DNA from: Medicago truncatula
Taxonomy: Eukaryota; Streptophyta; Magnoliopsida; Fabales; Fabaceae
DNA length: 64,000 bases
NCBI RefSeq assembly: GCF_003473485.1
Contig: NC_053044.1
Coordinates: 35,592,091 to 35,656,090 of the forward strand
Direction: 5' to 3'
Under the pieces are notes generated by a model. It had not been told where the DNA came from. It ran no database searches and saw only the letters and a program-made list of their open reading frames with translations. The translations under genes were made by a program, and so were the position numbers. How positions within the stretch are numbered: position 1 is the first letter of the stretch; each line of letters starts with the position of its first letter. Below are positions 48,051 to 58,200 of this stretch, piece after piece.

Positions 48051-49550
48051 GGGTTAATTATGTTTTAGGTCCATATAAATAGGCGTATTTCCAACATTAG
48101 TTCATACTTAAATTTTATTAAATTTTTTATCCCCAATATTTTTTTCCGTTAGTAAAATAGATCCTCGCTGTTAATTGTTGCTGATTGAGCAAACGGTGAA
48201 TCACACGTGGATGCCACATCTGACTGTTTTTTTGTTGGGTTAAATATGTTTTTAGTCCCTATAAAATTGAGGCATTTTAAGTTTAGTCATTACTTAATTT
48301 TAATAGTTGTTCTTACAAAAATATTATGCACTCAGTATTAGTCTCTGCTCAATTCAAATTTGTCTAATTTATGCTTAAACTCTTAAGTTTTTTAACAATT
48401 TTTTGTAGACGTGTTAAGAACATTACTAAAAGTTCCTCCGCAAAAAATTATCGCAAAATTTGATTTATATGTCCATATTTTATTACTCTTATCTTTAACT
48501 TTTATCGTTTTCAAAAATTCATATTTAATTCGTTTCATGTTAAAAAATTCTAAATTTTAGTAATTGAACATTTCATAGTGTTCTAAACTTGTCTCCAAAA
48601 AATCGTTCAAAAATTTAAGAGTTTTGTTTTAGCAGGGACTAAAATTAGAAGTAATTTTTTTTTTTGTAGGGACTAAAAAACCTACTAAAATTAGTTATTA
48701 TAGTATTTTCATCATGAAAATATATTTTTGACTAGTAATTATTCCAAAAAAAAAAAACTATCAATTCGGCAACAAAACCACTCATGCGACAATGCAAGAG
48801 AAGTCATCGATAAGATAGTGAAAATCGTGAATATTTTTGACATTGGGAGCCATTCCGCCCATTTTGTCAGGATAAAGAAGACGTAGTTTATCATAACTAG
48901 TACTTGCGAAGAAAAAAAGGGTAGCATCAATAAATCCATGAGATATTATTTGTCAAATGGCCCCGTTGAGCCCAATATCACTTATAGAACCAACTCCTAG
49001 AATTATGAAACTCATATGAGATACCGAAGAATAAGCTATTCTTTTTTTTAAATTACGTTGACCAAAAGATGTTGAATCGGCATAGATTATTTGAATAAAA
49101 CCCAATATCATTAAGCAGGGGAAAAATATTGAATGAACGTGGAAAAATAATTCCATATTAATTCGAACCAACCCATATGCTCCCTTTTCATGCAAAACTA
49201 GTGGCAATATACAAGAGTTTAAGCATAAATTGAACAAATTTGAATTGAGCAGGGACTAATACTGAGTGCATAGTATTTTTGTAAGGAATAAAACAACTAT
49301 TAAAATTAAGTAAGAATTAAACTTAAAATGCCTCAATTTTACGGGGACTAAAAACATATTTAACAAAAAAAAAAGTCAGATGTGGTATCCATTTGTGCTT
49401 CACCGTTTGCTTAATCAGCAACAATTAACTGCGAGGACCTATTTTGATAACAGAAAAAAACGTTGAGGACAAAAAATTTAATAAAATTTAAACAGGAACT
49501 AATGTTGGAAATACGCCTATTTATAGGGACCTAAAACATAATTAACACAC
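48051..49550. mobile_element. 1.5-kb foldback element carrying plastid ndhD DNA
   Basis: Long inverted arms 48051-48385 and 49214-49550 (about 335 bp each): outer ends GGGTTAATTATGTTTTAGG and CCTAAAACATAATTAACAC, with inner TTAAATATGTTTTTAGTCCC paired to GGGACTAAAAACATATTTAA. The loop holds a MITE-like half at 48386-48690 and chloroplast ndhD sequence at 48690-49213. Comparison with the uninterrupted ENGase intron sets the insertion point at ATAATAAT|TTC. No long target duplication is obvious. No transposase; would need mobilisation in trans. Confidence 0.85.
48690..49213 (-). pseudogene. ndhD: Nuclear copy of chloroplast ndhD (NUPT), broken
   Basis: Minus-strand frames read [55 protein letters not shown] and then MPKIFT.F.ILSM.SLAL, in the order found in NdhD (plastid NAD(P)H dehydrogenase subunit 4). 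A stop and frameshifts break it, for example where LPGMSGF should follow SLAL, and next to the T-run at about 48747-48758. About 520 bp of a 1.5-kb gene is present. It is nuclear and non-functional. Confidence 0.92.
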
Positions 49551-49620
49551 TTCTACGAACTTAATGAATGTGTATTAGACGAGTATATATGATGCCATAT
49601 TTTAAATACCAGCATAATAC

Positions 49621-50340
49621 AACAATAAGGTGTTTTCTCAAGTTTTATACAGTATTTCAACTTTTAGACTATGAAAAAGGTTTAACCATTTTTTTTCCAT
49701 CTTTTAAGCTCATTTTATCACAGACCCAAATAAGAAATGACCCAAAAACCCTCCCAAAGGAAGTTCAAGAAAAATGTGTCTTTGTTTGATAGATTTTTAA
49801 ATGAAAAATGGCCTGACAGATGGACACTTAAATTAGATTAGTGTATCATTCTTGAGAATTTGACCTAATACACATGCCAATAGGAAATAGTGTATAAATT
49901 TCAATTTGACCAAATACAAACATCATCAAAGAAAATTTTGAGTAGAATCTTGAAATTCATTTCATAACAAAATCTTTGAATCAAAACAAAAACAATTGCA
50001 TTTCCTCAAAAAAGAAAAAAGAATCAAACACAAAATGTTTTGCGTTAGGATTTCTATACACAAATCAAACTAAAAGTAGGGTGCAACACTTACCAAAAAT
50101 AAGACTGGGCTGCAATGAGAAGATTTTTACGGTGCATGAACATCCATTGACAATAAAGAGTGTCTAACCAGGCTGAAACATGAAACACATCCATTGCACA
50201 AGTTTTTTCAAGAAGGGACCAACACAGCTATGTTTATTGACGCAACAAAGATTTCAAGGACATAAGTCGACCCAAATTCAATGCCACGAAAGAGTTTGTA
50301 AGCAAATGCTAGTCGTCCAGCAACGTTACAATGGCCTATG
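49621..50340. other. Intergenic
   Basis: AT-rich, with no gene recognised. TTTTTTCAAGAAGGGACCAACACAGC near 50201-50226 resembles the GAGAAGGGAC part of the adjacent tandem repeat and may be a decayed outlying unit. Confidence 0.4.
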
Positions 50341-50342
50341 TT

Positions 50343-50534
50343 TTTTTGACTAGCTAAACTAGCCTCCCCGCCATACCTAGGGGGAGATTTTTTTGCGAGA
50401 AGGGACTGACACAACTTTTTGACTAGCCAAGTTAGCCTCCCCGCCATACATGGGGGGAGATTTTCCGAGAAGGGACCGGCACTGTTTTTTGACTAGCCAA
50501 GCTAGCCTCCCCCCCATACTGGGGGAGGGGGTAC
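50343..50534. repeat. GC-rich tandem repeat, about 70-73 bp unit, 2.7 copies
   Basis: Units start at about 50343, 50416 and 50486, each with TTTTTGACTAGC.AA..TAGCCTCCCC, CCATAC, a GGGGGAG tract and GAGAAGGGAC.G.CAC (third truncated). Within each unit CTCCCC and GGGGAG can pair as a small hairpin. The GC content stands out from its surroundings. Origin unknown. Confidence 0.75.
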
Positions 50535-51910
50535 TTATTGAAACTAAAATTGTGCGGAACTTATTGAAATTTATTTTAGGTATAGTGTGAAGCTTATAAA
50601 TCCTTTTTTTTTTTTTTTTTAAGAAATATGTGTTTGTAATATATTCTCAAAATTTTACTTAAAATTAAAATCAATTTGAGATATGTGGTATAAAATATTT
50701 TATATTTAATTTAATTCCAAAACAATTTTTCCTGTGCGATACACGGGCACGCTAGTGAATCTGAAAAACAAATATTTGTTTATAAATGTGACCGAAGATA
50801 GTTAAAGTAAAAAAATTCACTATGTCGCTTAGAAGTATCTCGTAGGGATTCAATTTACACTTCAACTTTAATGATTAAAAGATTGTTTCTTTGGTGAGAT
50901 TTAATGAGATAATTTCATTATTCTGATCACATACCTTTAATTAACACCATAATATCCGTCTATAATTTTTTTTAGTTCATATTCGTCTATAATTTTGTTG
51001 GTATATATCGGTATTCAACATCTATTCAAGGGTAAGTCAATTATTATATAATGCATTACTATTTTGATGTCAACGTGAATATATAAAAAAAAAAAATAAC
51101 CTTAAGCTGTAAAGAACTCTCCTATTTTAAAATGGTCAAATATATATGTGTTTCTTTAGTTTTGACTCGCTTTTAAGAATGATCTTTATGTACTTTTTGA
51201 TACTACTCATTTAAATCTTGAAATTTCAATTGAATAGGAGATCCAAAAGGTCTGAAAAACATGAACTCTGATTTGAGATTTATAATTTAATAACAGTTGA
51301 TAGAAATTATATTTTATTAAAAGAAAATAAAAAAAAATATAATTTGTTGTGTTAGAGTTGCGCGGCAACAACGAAGTTAAATAGAATGATCAAAATGTTC
51401 AAGATTTTGAAACTTAAAAAAAACCTAATATGGCAAAAGAAAAAACTTTAAAACCAATCTGAATAAATAGATCAAAGTTAAGGACCCCAAAGGTTTTTAC
51501 CTATTTAAATATTATTGTAACTAAAATATAGTAATGTTGTGAATAAGTAACTCTTCATTGCTTATAAACTGGTCTGATTTACACATACATATGTATATTA
51601 TTTAAAGGAAAATGTTCAATGATACAAGAAGAAAACACACCAAATCTGATTTGTGGCTAGCAACTTTTTATTGGTTCAACACATTATTCTATGCTTTGTG
51701 TTTAAGTTGCACGTCTATCTCATTCTTTCTTTCACATTGAGCTTGGCCAGACTACATTCAAGTTCTCCACTTATTCTTCTGCCCAGAATCAAAATCTATA
51801 CATATACATATGCTTCAAACGTGAAAATAAAGCTTTGGAGGAAGATGTTTCTTATTTAGTTGATGTTTATTATAACATATATAAATATTTATAATAATGT
51901 ATTTATTTCA
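50535..51910. other. Intergenic, AT-rich
   Basis: No gene recognised. GTGCGATACACGGGCACGCTAG near 50733-50754 is a phrase common at the ends of plant repeats. Contains the likely 3' flank of the defensin-like pseudogene. Confidence 0.4.
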
Positions 51911-52370
51911 TTACTCACAGCAACAAACAAGTAAAATACATATTCCTCGATTATACGTATACGCGCGGCACCTTGCGTCGCAATTAGGTTGGCTATCACA
52001 AACTGAAGGACGATAGCAGAAACTCAAACCTGGTGTTGGTCCTGCCACAAAAATAAAATTCACATTTTCAAAACGCATATTTAAGCTATAGTTTTTTTTC
52101 TTAAGAATTAAGCTATAGATTTATATTTATATAATGTTAACTACATTACTACAATGTAAAAGATTATATCAATTTTTTCCCGAATCAAATATAATAAACA
52201 ATTGAACTAATTAAGCAAATATTTTCCTAATTTTCTTTTACAAAAACCGAAGTACAAGAAAAAGAAATAGAACTTAAGGTTCAAAGTTCATATGTTTCTT
52301 AATTGAAGTTAAGAACCAACGCAATGCATAAAATTGCCAAGAGACAGTACTCGGAAATGTGTTTTGCCAT
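51911..52370 (-). pseudogene. Defensin-like (DEFL/LCR-type) cysteine-rich peptide gene, probably broken
   Basis: Exon 2 (51911-52041) follows a good acceptor (TTTTTGTGGCAG) and encodes a 42-residue tail with eight Cys: FC, VC, then CDARC (CX3C), GIC (GXC) and VCCC at the end. This is the cysteine-stabilised alpha-beta pattern of plant defensin-like peptides. Upstream, 52370-52302 encodes a 23-residue signal-peptide-like start (MAKHIS...LLAILCIALVLN), typical of exon 1 in this family. Its frame meets TAA at 52299-52301, and no GT donor of the phase needed by exon 2 lies before it, so as written the two cannot join. Either pseudogenised or my exon pairing is wrong. The likely role of an intact relative is secreted antimicrobial or signalling peptide. 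Confidence 0.55.
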
Positions 52371-52595
52371 TTTTTGTGATGATATTATCTTTTATACTCC
52401 CAATATGAATAACAAACTTCAAGTTCATTATATATATATACTACTCATGATAAGATTTTTCCTTTGTATCTTTTTTATTTTCGTATTTATAAAAATCATT
52501 GTTTTTATTTGTTTGTCGTTTTTCAGGTTTAATGTAATATTAATTATTATGTTTTTGAAAGATAATGTAAATATTAATTATTATTGTACCAAAAA

Positions 52596-53103
52596 AATTG
52601 GATATGTGATGGAAAATGGTATGAGAAATAAATATTATAAGTTGTTTTATAAAATTGTCCTTAATTAACAAATGGTATGGAAAAAATAAATTAAAGAATT
52701 GAAAGAAGAAAGAGTAATAAATAGTTAATGAAATAATAGGAAAAATGTCATTAATATTTTAATAGTATTTAACCCATTTGGGTTGGCCTAGTGGTTGACT
52801 TGGGATCTTGGAGTTTGCTCCTCCAAAGGTTTCAAATTCGATTCTCTCTAGTGCCAATTTCGGTGGGCTAAGCTCATACAGAGCTTGCTCTGGCTTTAAA
52901 CGGGGCCCCCGCAAGTGGGCGGTGAGATTGGTCCCCTCGAATTAGTCGATTCTTGGATCGGATACCGAGTTTTTAAAAAAAATTACTGTAATAGTATTTT
53001 TTATTTTTTTGACAAAATTAATATTTTAATAATATTGTAAATCGACATATAATTTATGACAAATCTTTTTTCTAAAACAACATATAATTTAGTACGGAGG
53101 GAG
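52596..53103. mobile_element. Degraded Stowaway MITE interrupted by a SINE
   Basis: Interior phrases match the complete MITE at 1436-1716: ATAAGTTGTTTTA.AAAATT.TCCTTAAT, AAAGAGTAATAAATAGTTAA and AATAATAGGAAAAAT, and the right end TACGGAGGGAG followed by TA. The left end is eroded. The SINE at 52771-52988 sits inside it. Confidence 0.75.
52771..52988 (+). mobile_element. Au-like tRNA-derived SINE nested in the MITE
   Basis: Box A-like TGGCCTAGTGGTTG and box B-like GGTTTCAAATTCGATTC, then a body ending GGTCCCCTCGAATTAGTCG and GGATCGGATACCGAG with a short T/A tail, resembling the Au SINE family. TAATAGTATTT flanks it on both sides (52760-52770 and 52989-52999), a perfect 11-bp target duplication. 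Confidence 0.88.
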
Positions 53104-54094
53104 TAACACTTACTCTACATGCATTCCCTTCCTTTTTTCAAAGTTAAACTTGTTTACCTTAAAAGCTTTGGAATGAGGTGTCTGTCTGGATTGATTTTGG
53201 TGTGCTTATAAATTTCTTTCCCCTGTCAATTAATTATAAGAGAAATGATATGTGTACAATTATTTTTGTATAATTTTTGTATAACCTTCTCTCTCATACT
53301 CATATTATCTTCTTATTCTCTCTCTTCCTTTTTTTTCTCCCTCTCTATTGTTTTTAACCAATAAGAAGAGAACACAACAAAGTTGTCCTAAAAATTGTAC
53401 CAAAAAAGTTGTTCAAATATCACTGCTTTAATTACAAACCACTTTTGTCTGAATTAATATTTTTTTAGGCAATGTAAACTCATTTCAACGGTAGATAAGA
53501 TAAGATTAACATCGGATATTTTTAGTAATCCAACGATTGCGATTGATAAACAATGTGAAAATAAATATTTCTATGTTAACGGATATGAATTAAATAGAAA
53601 AACTCGTATGCTCCACGACTACTCAAGTGAATTCCCAAAAACTAGAGAAAGTTAATGGGAGAAAGGAAGAGGCAATTTTTTGACTTACATGTAATTATAC
53701 TATTATTACACATGCAGATTATTTTACATTGGTGAGAGTGAGTTAAGATTTTGAACCCACTATTAGTAGGGTTTGTCGGTCTAACCCCGCTAAAAAATGA
53801 GAGAGGACGGGTTGGTCTGTTGGGTAGAAATTTAAAAAAATATTTTCTTCTTTTTATTTATAAGACACAATCAACTTTTTAATTTTCTCCTTCATCAAGT
53901 AGTGAAAAAAATTTATTTAGTTTTACCACTTTTGTTTCGTGATTTTAGTCTTACATTTTTTTTAATAGGTAGTCAATTGTTACTTAAGAAGTTTTTATTT
54001 TGGATCTCTTGTTAATTTATTATAGATTTTTAGATTATCTTATTTATATGTTTGTGATAATTTTCATATTCTTAGTGGAGTCATTAGTTTTGTT
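53104..54094. other. Intergenic, AT-rich
   Basis: Contains TTTGAACCCACTATTAG and TCGGTCTAACCCCGC phrases (53740-53790) of unclear origin. No gene recognised. Confidence 0.4.
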
Positions 54095-54565
54095 TTTTTG
54101 AACAATGTAAAATGAAATATATTAATACCGAAAAAATATTATTTCTAGCACATGACGTACCAGAGAAGAACATATGTTTAACAACAAAAGCAAGTTAAAA
54201 TGAAGGAAGCGGACAAAAAACACAAAAGGAGTAAATTAACCCATGGCCAAACAAACAAAAGGACAAAGCCACCAACTACGATAATCAAAAGCAATATTAG
54301 CATATTTTGTCTTCAGCCACAAAAAAGAAAAACAATCTTTTAAAACAATCTTGCTATTCTGTTCATTCCAAATTACCGAAGCACAAGAGAGACAAATTAA
54401 ATGCATTATAAATCACCAAGCTTTTGAAACATCTGCTGAGTGACCAAATTGAAGAAAATGTTTCGTAATACCAAAAGGATTTGCCGAAGAAATACCAAGC
54501 CAAAGTGAACTAAAAACATGAGTTATTATGCCTCATCTAAATAAATTATCCTTGGTGGTAGCCTG
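54095..54565 (-). pseudogene. LINE 3' end with zf-RVT C-terminal remnant
   Basis: Minus-strand translation gives FLQFGHSADVSKAW, CLSCASVIWNEQNSKIV and FLWLKTKYANIAFDYRSWW, the conserved tail of plant LINE polyproteins (usual form V.WKERN.RIF...WWLK). A 3' untranslated region ending ATTAATATATTTCATTTTAC and an A-rich tail follow at 54095-54115. In-frame stops show it is dead. Strongly 5'-truncated. Confidence 0.65.
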
Positions 54566-55250
54566 TTGTACTATTTTTGTAGTTAAACTCTTGATGAAAG
54601 GACCGGTTGTCATAACTTAAACTCACGAGGAAAGTTCAACCCAAGAGATTGGTTAATTACGTGAGTTTCATGGCTTAAGTACTGTGAGCTTTTTATCCAT
54701 TCAACGTTGAATAGCAAAATTCACAAGACATGAGACTCTAATGCAACAGGTCCCAGTTATATTCTTGACATCAATCTTAACAAAAAAAGAAATCCTCAAT
54801 CTGCTCAGCTCTGAGCATTGCACCTTCTAATAGTTGGTGTTTGGTTGGTTTTCATGTGATAAATGTTAGTGATTCACTCCTTTAATTTCAGACTTATAGT
54901 ATTCAACATAAGCTTTAGTTACATGCAGCAATTTTGACTGTTTAATATAAAAATAAAAATTTACCAAGTTCACAAAAAAAAAAAAAATTGTTTTTTTACA
55001 TAACCAAGTCCACAAAAAAAGTTAAAAATAAAGATTCAGCATTTGGTCCTGCACTTGTATATAGTGTATGAAATCAGATAAGAAGCATTTTTATACTTTC
55101 ACCAAAAAAAGATAGAAACATTTTTATTAGGTATAAGCTGCAAAGATAAGCTTTATTACTTGCTGCATCATAAGCCTAATATATATCTGCCAAGTCCAGA
55201 TCTAAAATAGATCCTTAATAGCAGAAACAATGTTACATTCTAATTACAAT
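54566..55250. other. 3' flank of the ENGase gene
   Basis: AT-rich, including the ENGase 3' untranslated region. 54577-54655 is the source or sister of the sequence at 47880-47945. No other gene seen. Confidence 0.5.
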
Positions 55251-58200
55251 TTAGGGACCTTCAACCTCCAATTGATAATATGGAGACTCATCCAATGCCT
55301 GAATTGTCCCATCAACACTACAAACCTGTATTATAAACTTGAGACTAGAAGTATCTGAAGGAACTTCGAGATCAGAAACATAAAAGCAGTTTACTTGTGC
55401 TACTCCAAGGTACTCCTTCACCAGTTCTAAAGTTGTACCTGGATTACCACCTGCTTGTTTTGATAATTTCACCAAATAAATGTTGTACTTCAGAGAGAGA
55501 TAGTTTTTCCCATCTTTCAGTGTCCATGAAATTTTAATGTTAAGTGTTTTTGAACCATTGGACCCTGATGTCCATTTTATATATTTACCGTCAACTAGCC
55601 AGGAAGAGGAAACAGGAAAATCTGACTTATAGTCGGAATTCTTGATTGTGACATGACCAAGAAGTGCATAATAATCTGATGGAGAAGCCACGGTACAGTC
55701 TGTGCAATCTGATAATGAGGAATTTGATCTGTAGCACACTGCATGGATTTCGTTTAAAGTGTATTCGTTCATTGCAATTGCACTTTCGTTTATAACCCAT
55801 CCATGGGAAAATCCCTTGTGTTCACGTGTCGTGATTACTTTGTTGAATTTACTTGAGAGATCATTCACTTCCCCGGATGTGAGAAGTACATAATTTTTTT
55901 CGTCGTTGTTGGAAGTGAACACAAGCTTTAGTCCTAATGAAGAATTGCCATTACATTTCACCTGCATCAATCATGCAGTTATTAACATGAGAAAAGTGAG
56001 GGTTCTGATAGGAATACTTAATATTATAATAATTTCGACGAACTTGATGAATGTGCATTAGACGAGTATATATGATGGCATATTTTAAATACTAGCATTT
56101 TCATCAATTGTGATAAAGAAGCTATAGCTTACAGAATAAATAAAGTGGATAGGATCCTCGCCCAAGAGAAACTCTCCTTGAAGGATTTTCCTCTCAAAGT
56201 AAGTTTGCTTTTCAAGAGATCCTTTAAATGTAATGTTCCCCCCTCCACTAAATGATGCTTCCTTCAAACTGCAATTTGCAAACAAGAAAACAATACCTCA
56301 GATCCAGTCAGGACTGTGGCAAAAATTTTGGAAGCGAGATTCATAATAATGAATTATCTTTCTATGATAAAATCTTCCTAATTCAATATGAAGAGCCTTT
56401 AACGAATCTTCTTCATGCACAGTTGCACATATAAATGAGTTGCTCCGATTAGCCATATGCTGTTTTAGAATATATATATATTTTTTTTTTATCAAATTAG
56501 AATATTTATTAGAGAATTTAATTTGAATAGATGCAATATGTGGTATCTACATTCTGGTCAGTTCTCACTTCTCAGTTACAAGAACATCTTAAAAATTTAG
56601 AATTGTACCATCACTTACTCTATAGTAACTTGAATAGAATTTGTAGGATCGGCAAGCTCAAGGAGTGGCTGAAAACAAATATGAGTTAGATAAAAAAAAA
56701 CAAAACAAAAAAAACTCTTAAATTGGTATCATAAATTCAGAAATTGAATTTGAGTTCCATTTATTTTTAGGTCGTAATCTCGTAGTGAAAAAAACTAGTA
56801 ATTCAAATAAAGGGAGAATACAGTCTTTTATATGGGTCAAATATCAAACTACGTGCGTACCTGAAAGCCTTGGCAAGAAATGTTGCACCATGTAGCATCC
56901 GATACACTGTTTCCATCAACTGAAATATGATAACCACGCCCCTGAAGTAACAAAGATAGGATACACAAGTATTTGATAAAAAGTTAGATGGCTTTGAAAT
57001 TGTTAACCTGATCAATCTACAGTTAGATGGATTTGATATAGTTAACCTGATCAAAGTTTGTATATAACGGTAGTGGTCCACTAAAGTTTCGCAGTATTCC
57101 CCATGATTTCTCCACAAGGCCCCACCAACTGCAATATTGAACGCATAAGAATGATGCTGGTGTGCATGAGCAAGAAATTTAACATTTGATATCAATCATT
57201 AATATAAAGAAAAAACTTTGATCCTATAAAGACTATTCAGTAGCAATCAGATTGTATGATCAAGGAATAAGTTTGTTCAATTTTTTTTTTTTTGAAAGCA
57301 CAAATATTGCAATATAGACTTTTGAGCTAAAAAAGAATTGTCATACTCCGATAAAAGAGCAAGTGCACTAAGAGAACGGCATAAAATAATTTGAAGTCTC
57401 AATCAGGCTTAAATAAATAGGGACTATAATGATTTGAAATAACGCTACAATGCATAATTGAAATAGAAATAGAAACACTTTCTAAGGTTCTTGAAGGGGG
57501 ATAAAGAACTTACAAGCTTGAAACTGAAACTGAAGTTATTAGACGACAGTTTATGGCTATTCCATATGACAAAACTGGAGCATGTAAAAGATCAGGAATT
57601 CTATAAGCATTTAAAACATCATCACACAATTTATATTCGGTATTGGGAATGATCAGAAAGAAAAGTAACGAAGAGAAGGTTTGGAATAAAATACCATGCT
57701 AGTCATGTGAAAAATTTCCGCTCAAATCATGTGGAATTATTCCATTATGTATTCCGAAAGAAAATAGAACAGCCAAAAATGACAGAGGTTTAATCTGTTT
57801 GTATCTATTAAAATAAATCTAGGAAAGTTTAAAACTTAAAAGATACCGTCAGATTCAAATGAAAACCTTTGATGAAATTGAAGAGTAAAATGTGGGGAAA
57901 CTATAGCTTAGTTATATATTCATACTCTTTCCTTCAAAAAGACTTCTGCTTCTAGATATTCTGAATCATATAGGTGCATCATTTTATTTTTTCACCTCTA
58001 GCCTTTTTTCCATCTCCAATTTTATGTTCTTTCTGTAGTTACAATGATGGCCGCTTCTAGCCTTAGATTTTTCCTTCTTAATATATTACTATGCATCAAA
58101 TTGTAAAGCTTGTGATATTAAATTTGCAATAATTTTTTGGTATTGCAAAATAGATAGCTAAATTACCTATTCTGAGCGGTCTCAAAATCTGGGGGTTGCT

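Larger units (their letters stand above)
47880..49620 (-). pseudogene. Partial duplicate of ENGase gene 3' region, split by a foldback element
   Basis: 47946-48050 matches the start of ENGase exon 11 with its acceptor and intron 10 (55930-56030), and 49551-49620 continues it (56033-56100). The 1.5-kb element at 48051-49550 separates the two halves. 47880-47945 matches 54577-54655 downstream of ENGase, joined here with about 1.3 kb missing. Shared phrases include GAAGAATTGCCATTA, CACCTGCATC.ATCATGCAG and GACGAGTATATATGAT. Non-functional. Confidence 0.8.

Noticed and set aside
48690..49237. A functional ndhD gene or chloroplast contig
   Set aside because: Only about a third of ndhD is present, with stops and frameshifts, inside a nuclear inverted-repeat element and beside intron-rich nuclear genes.
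52303..52668. A 121-aa plus-strand membrane-like protein
   Set aside because: It overlaps the antisense of the defensin-like exon 1 and runs into MITE sequence; hydrophobicity comes from AT-rich DNA.
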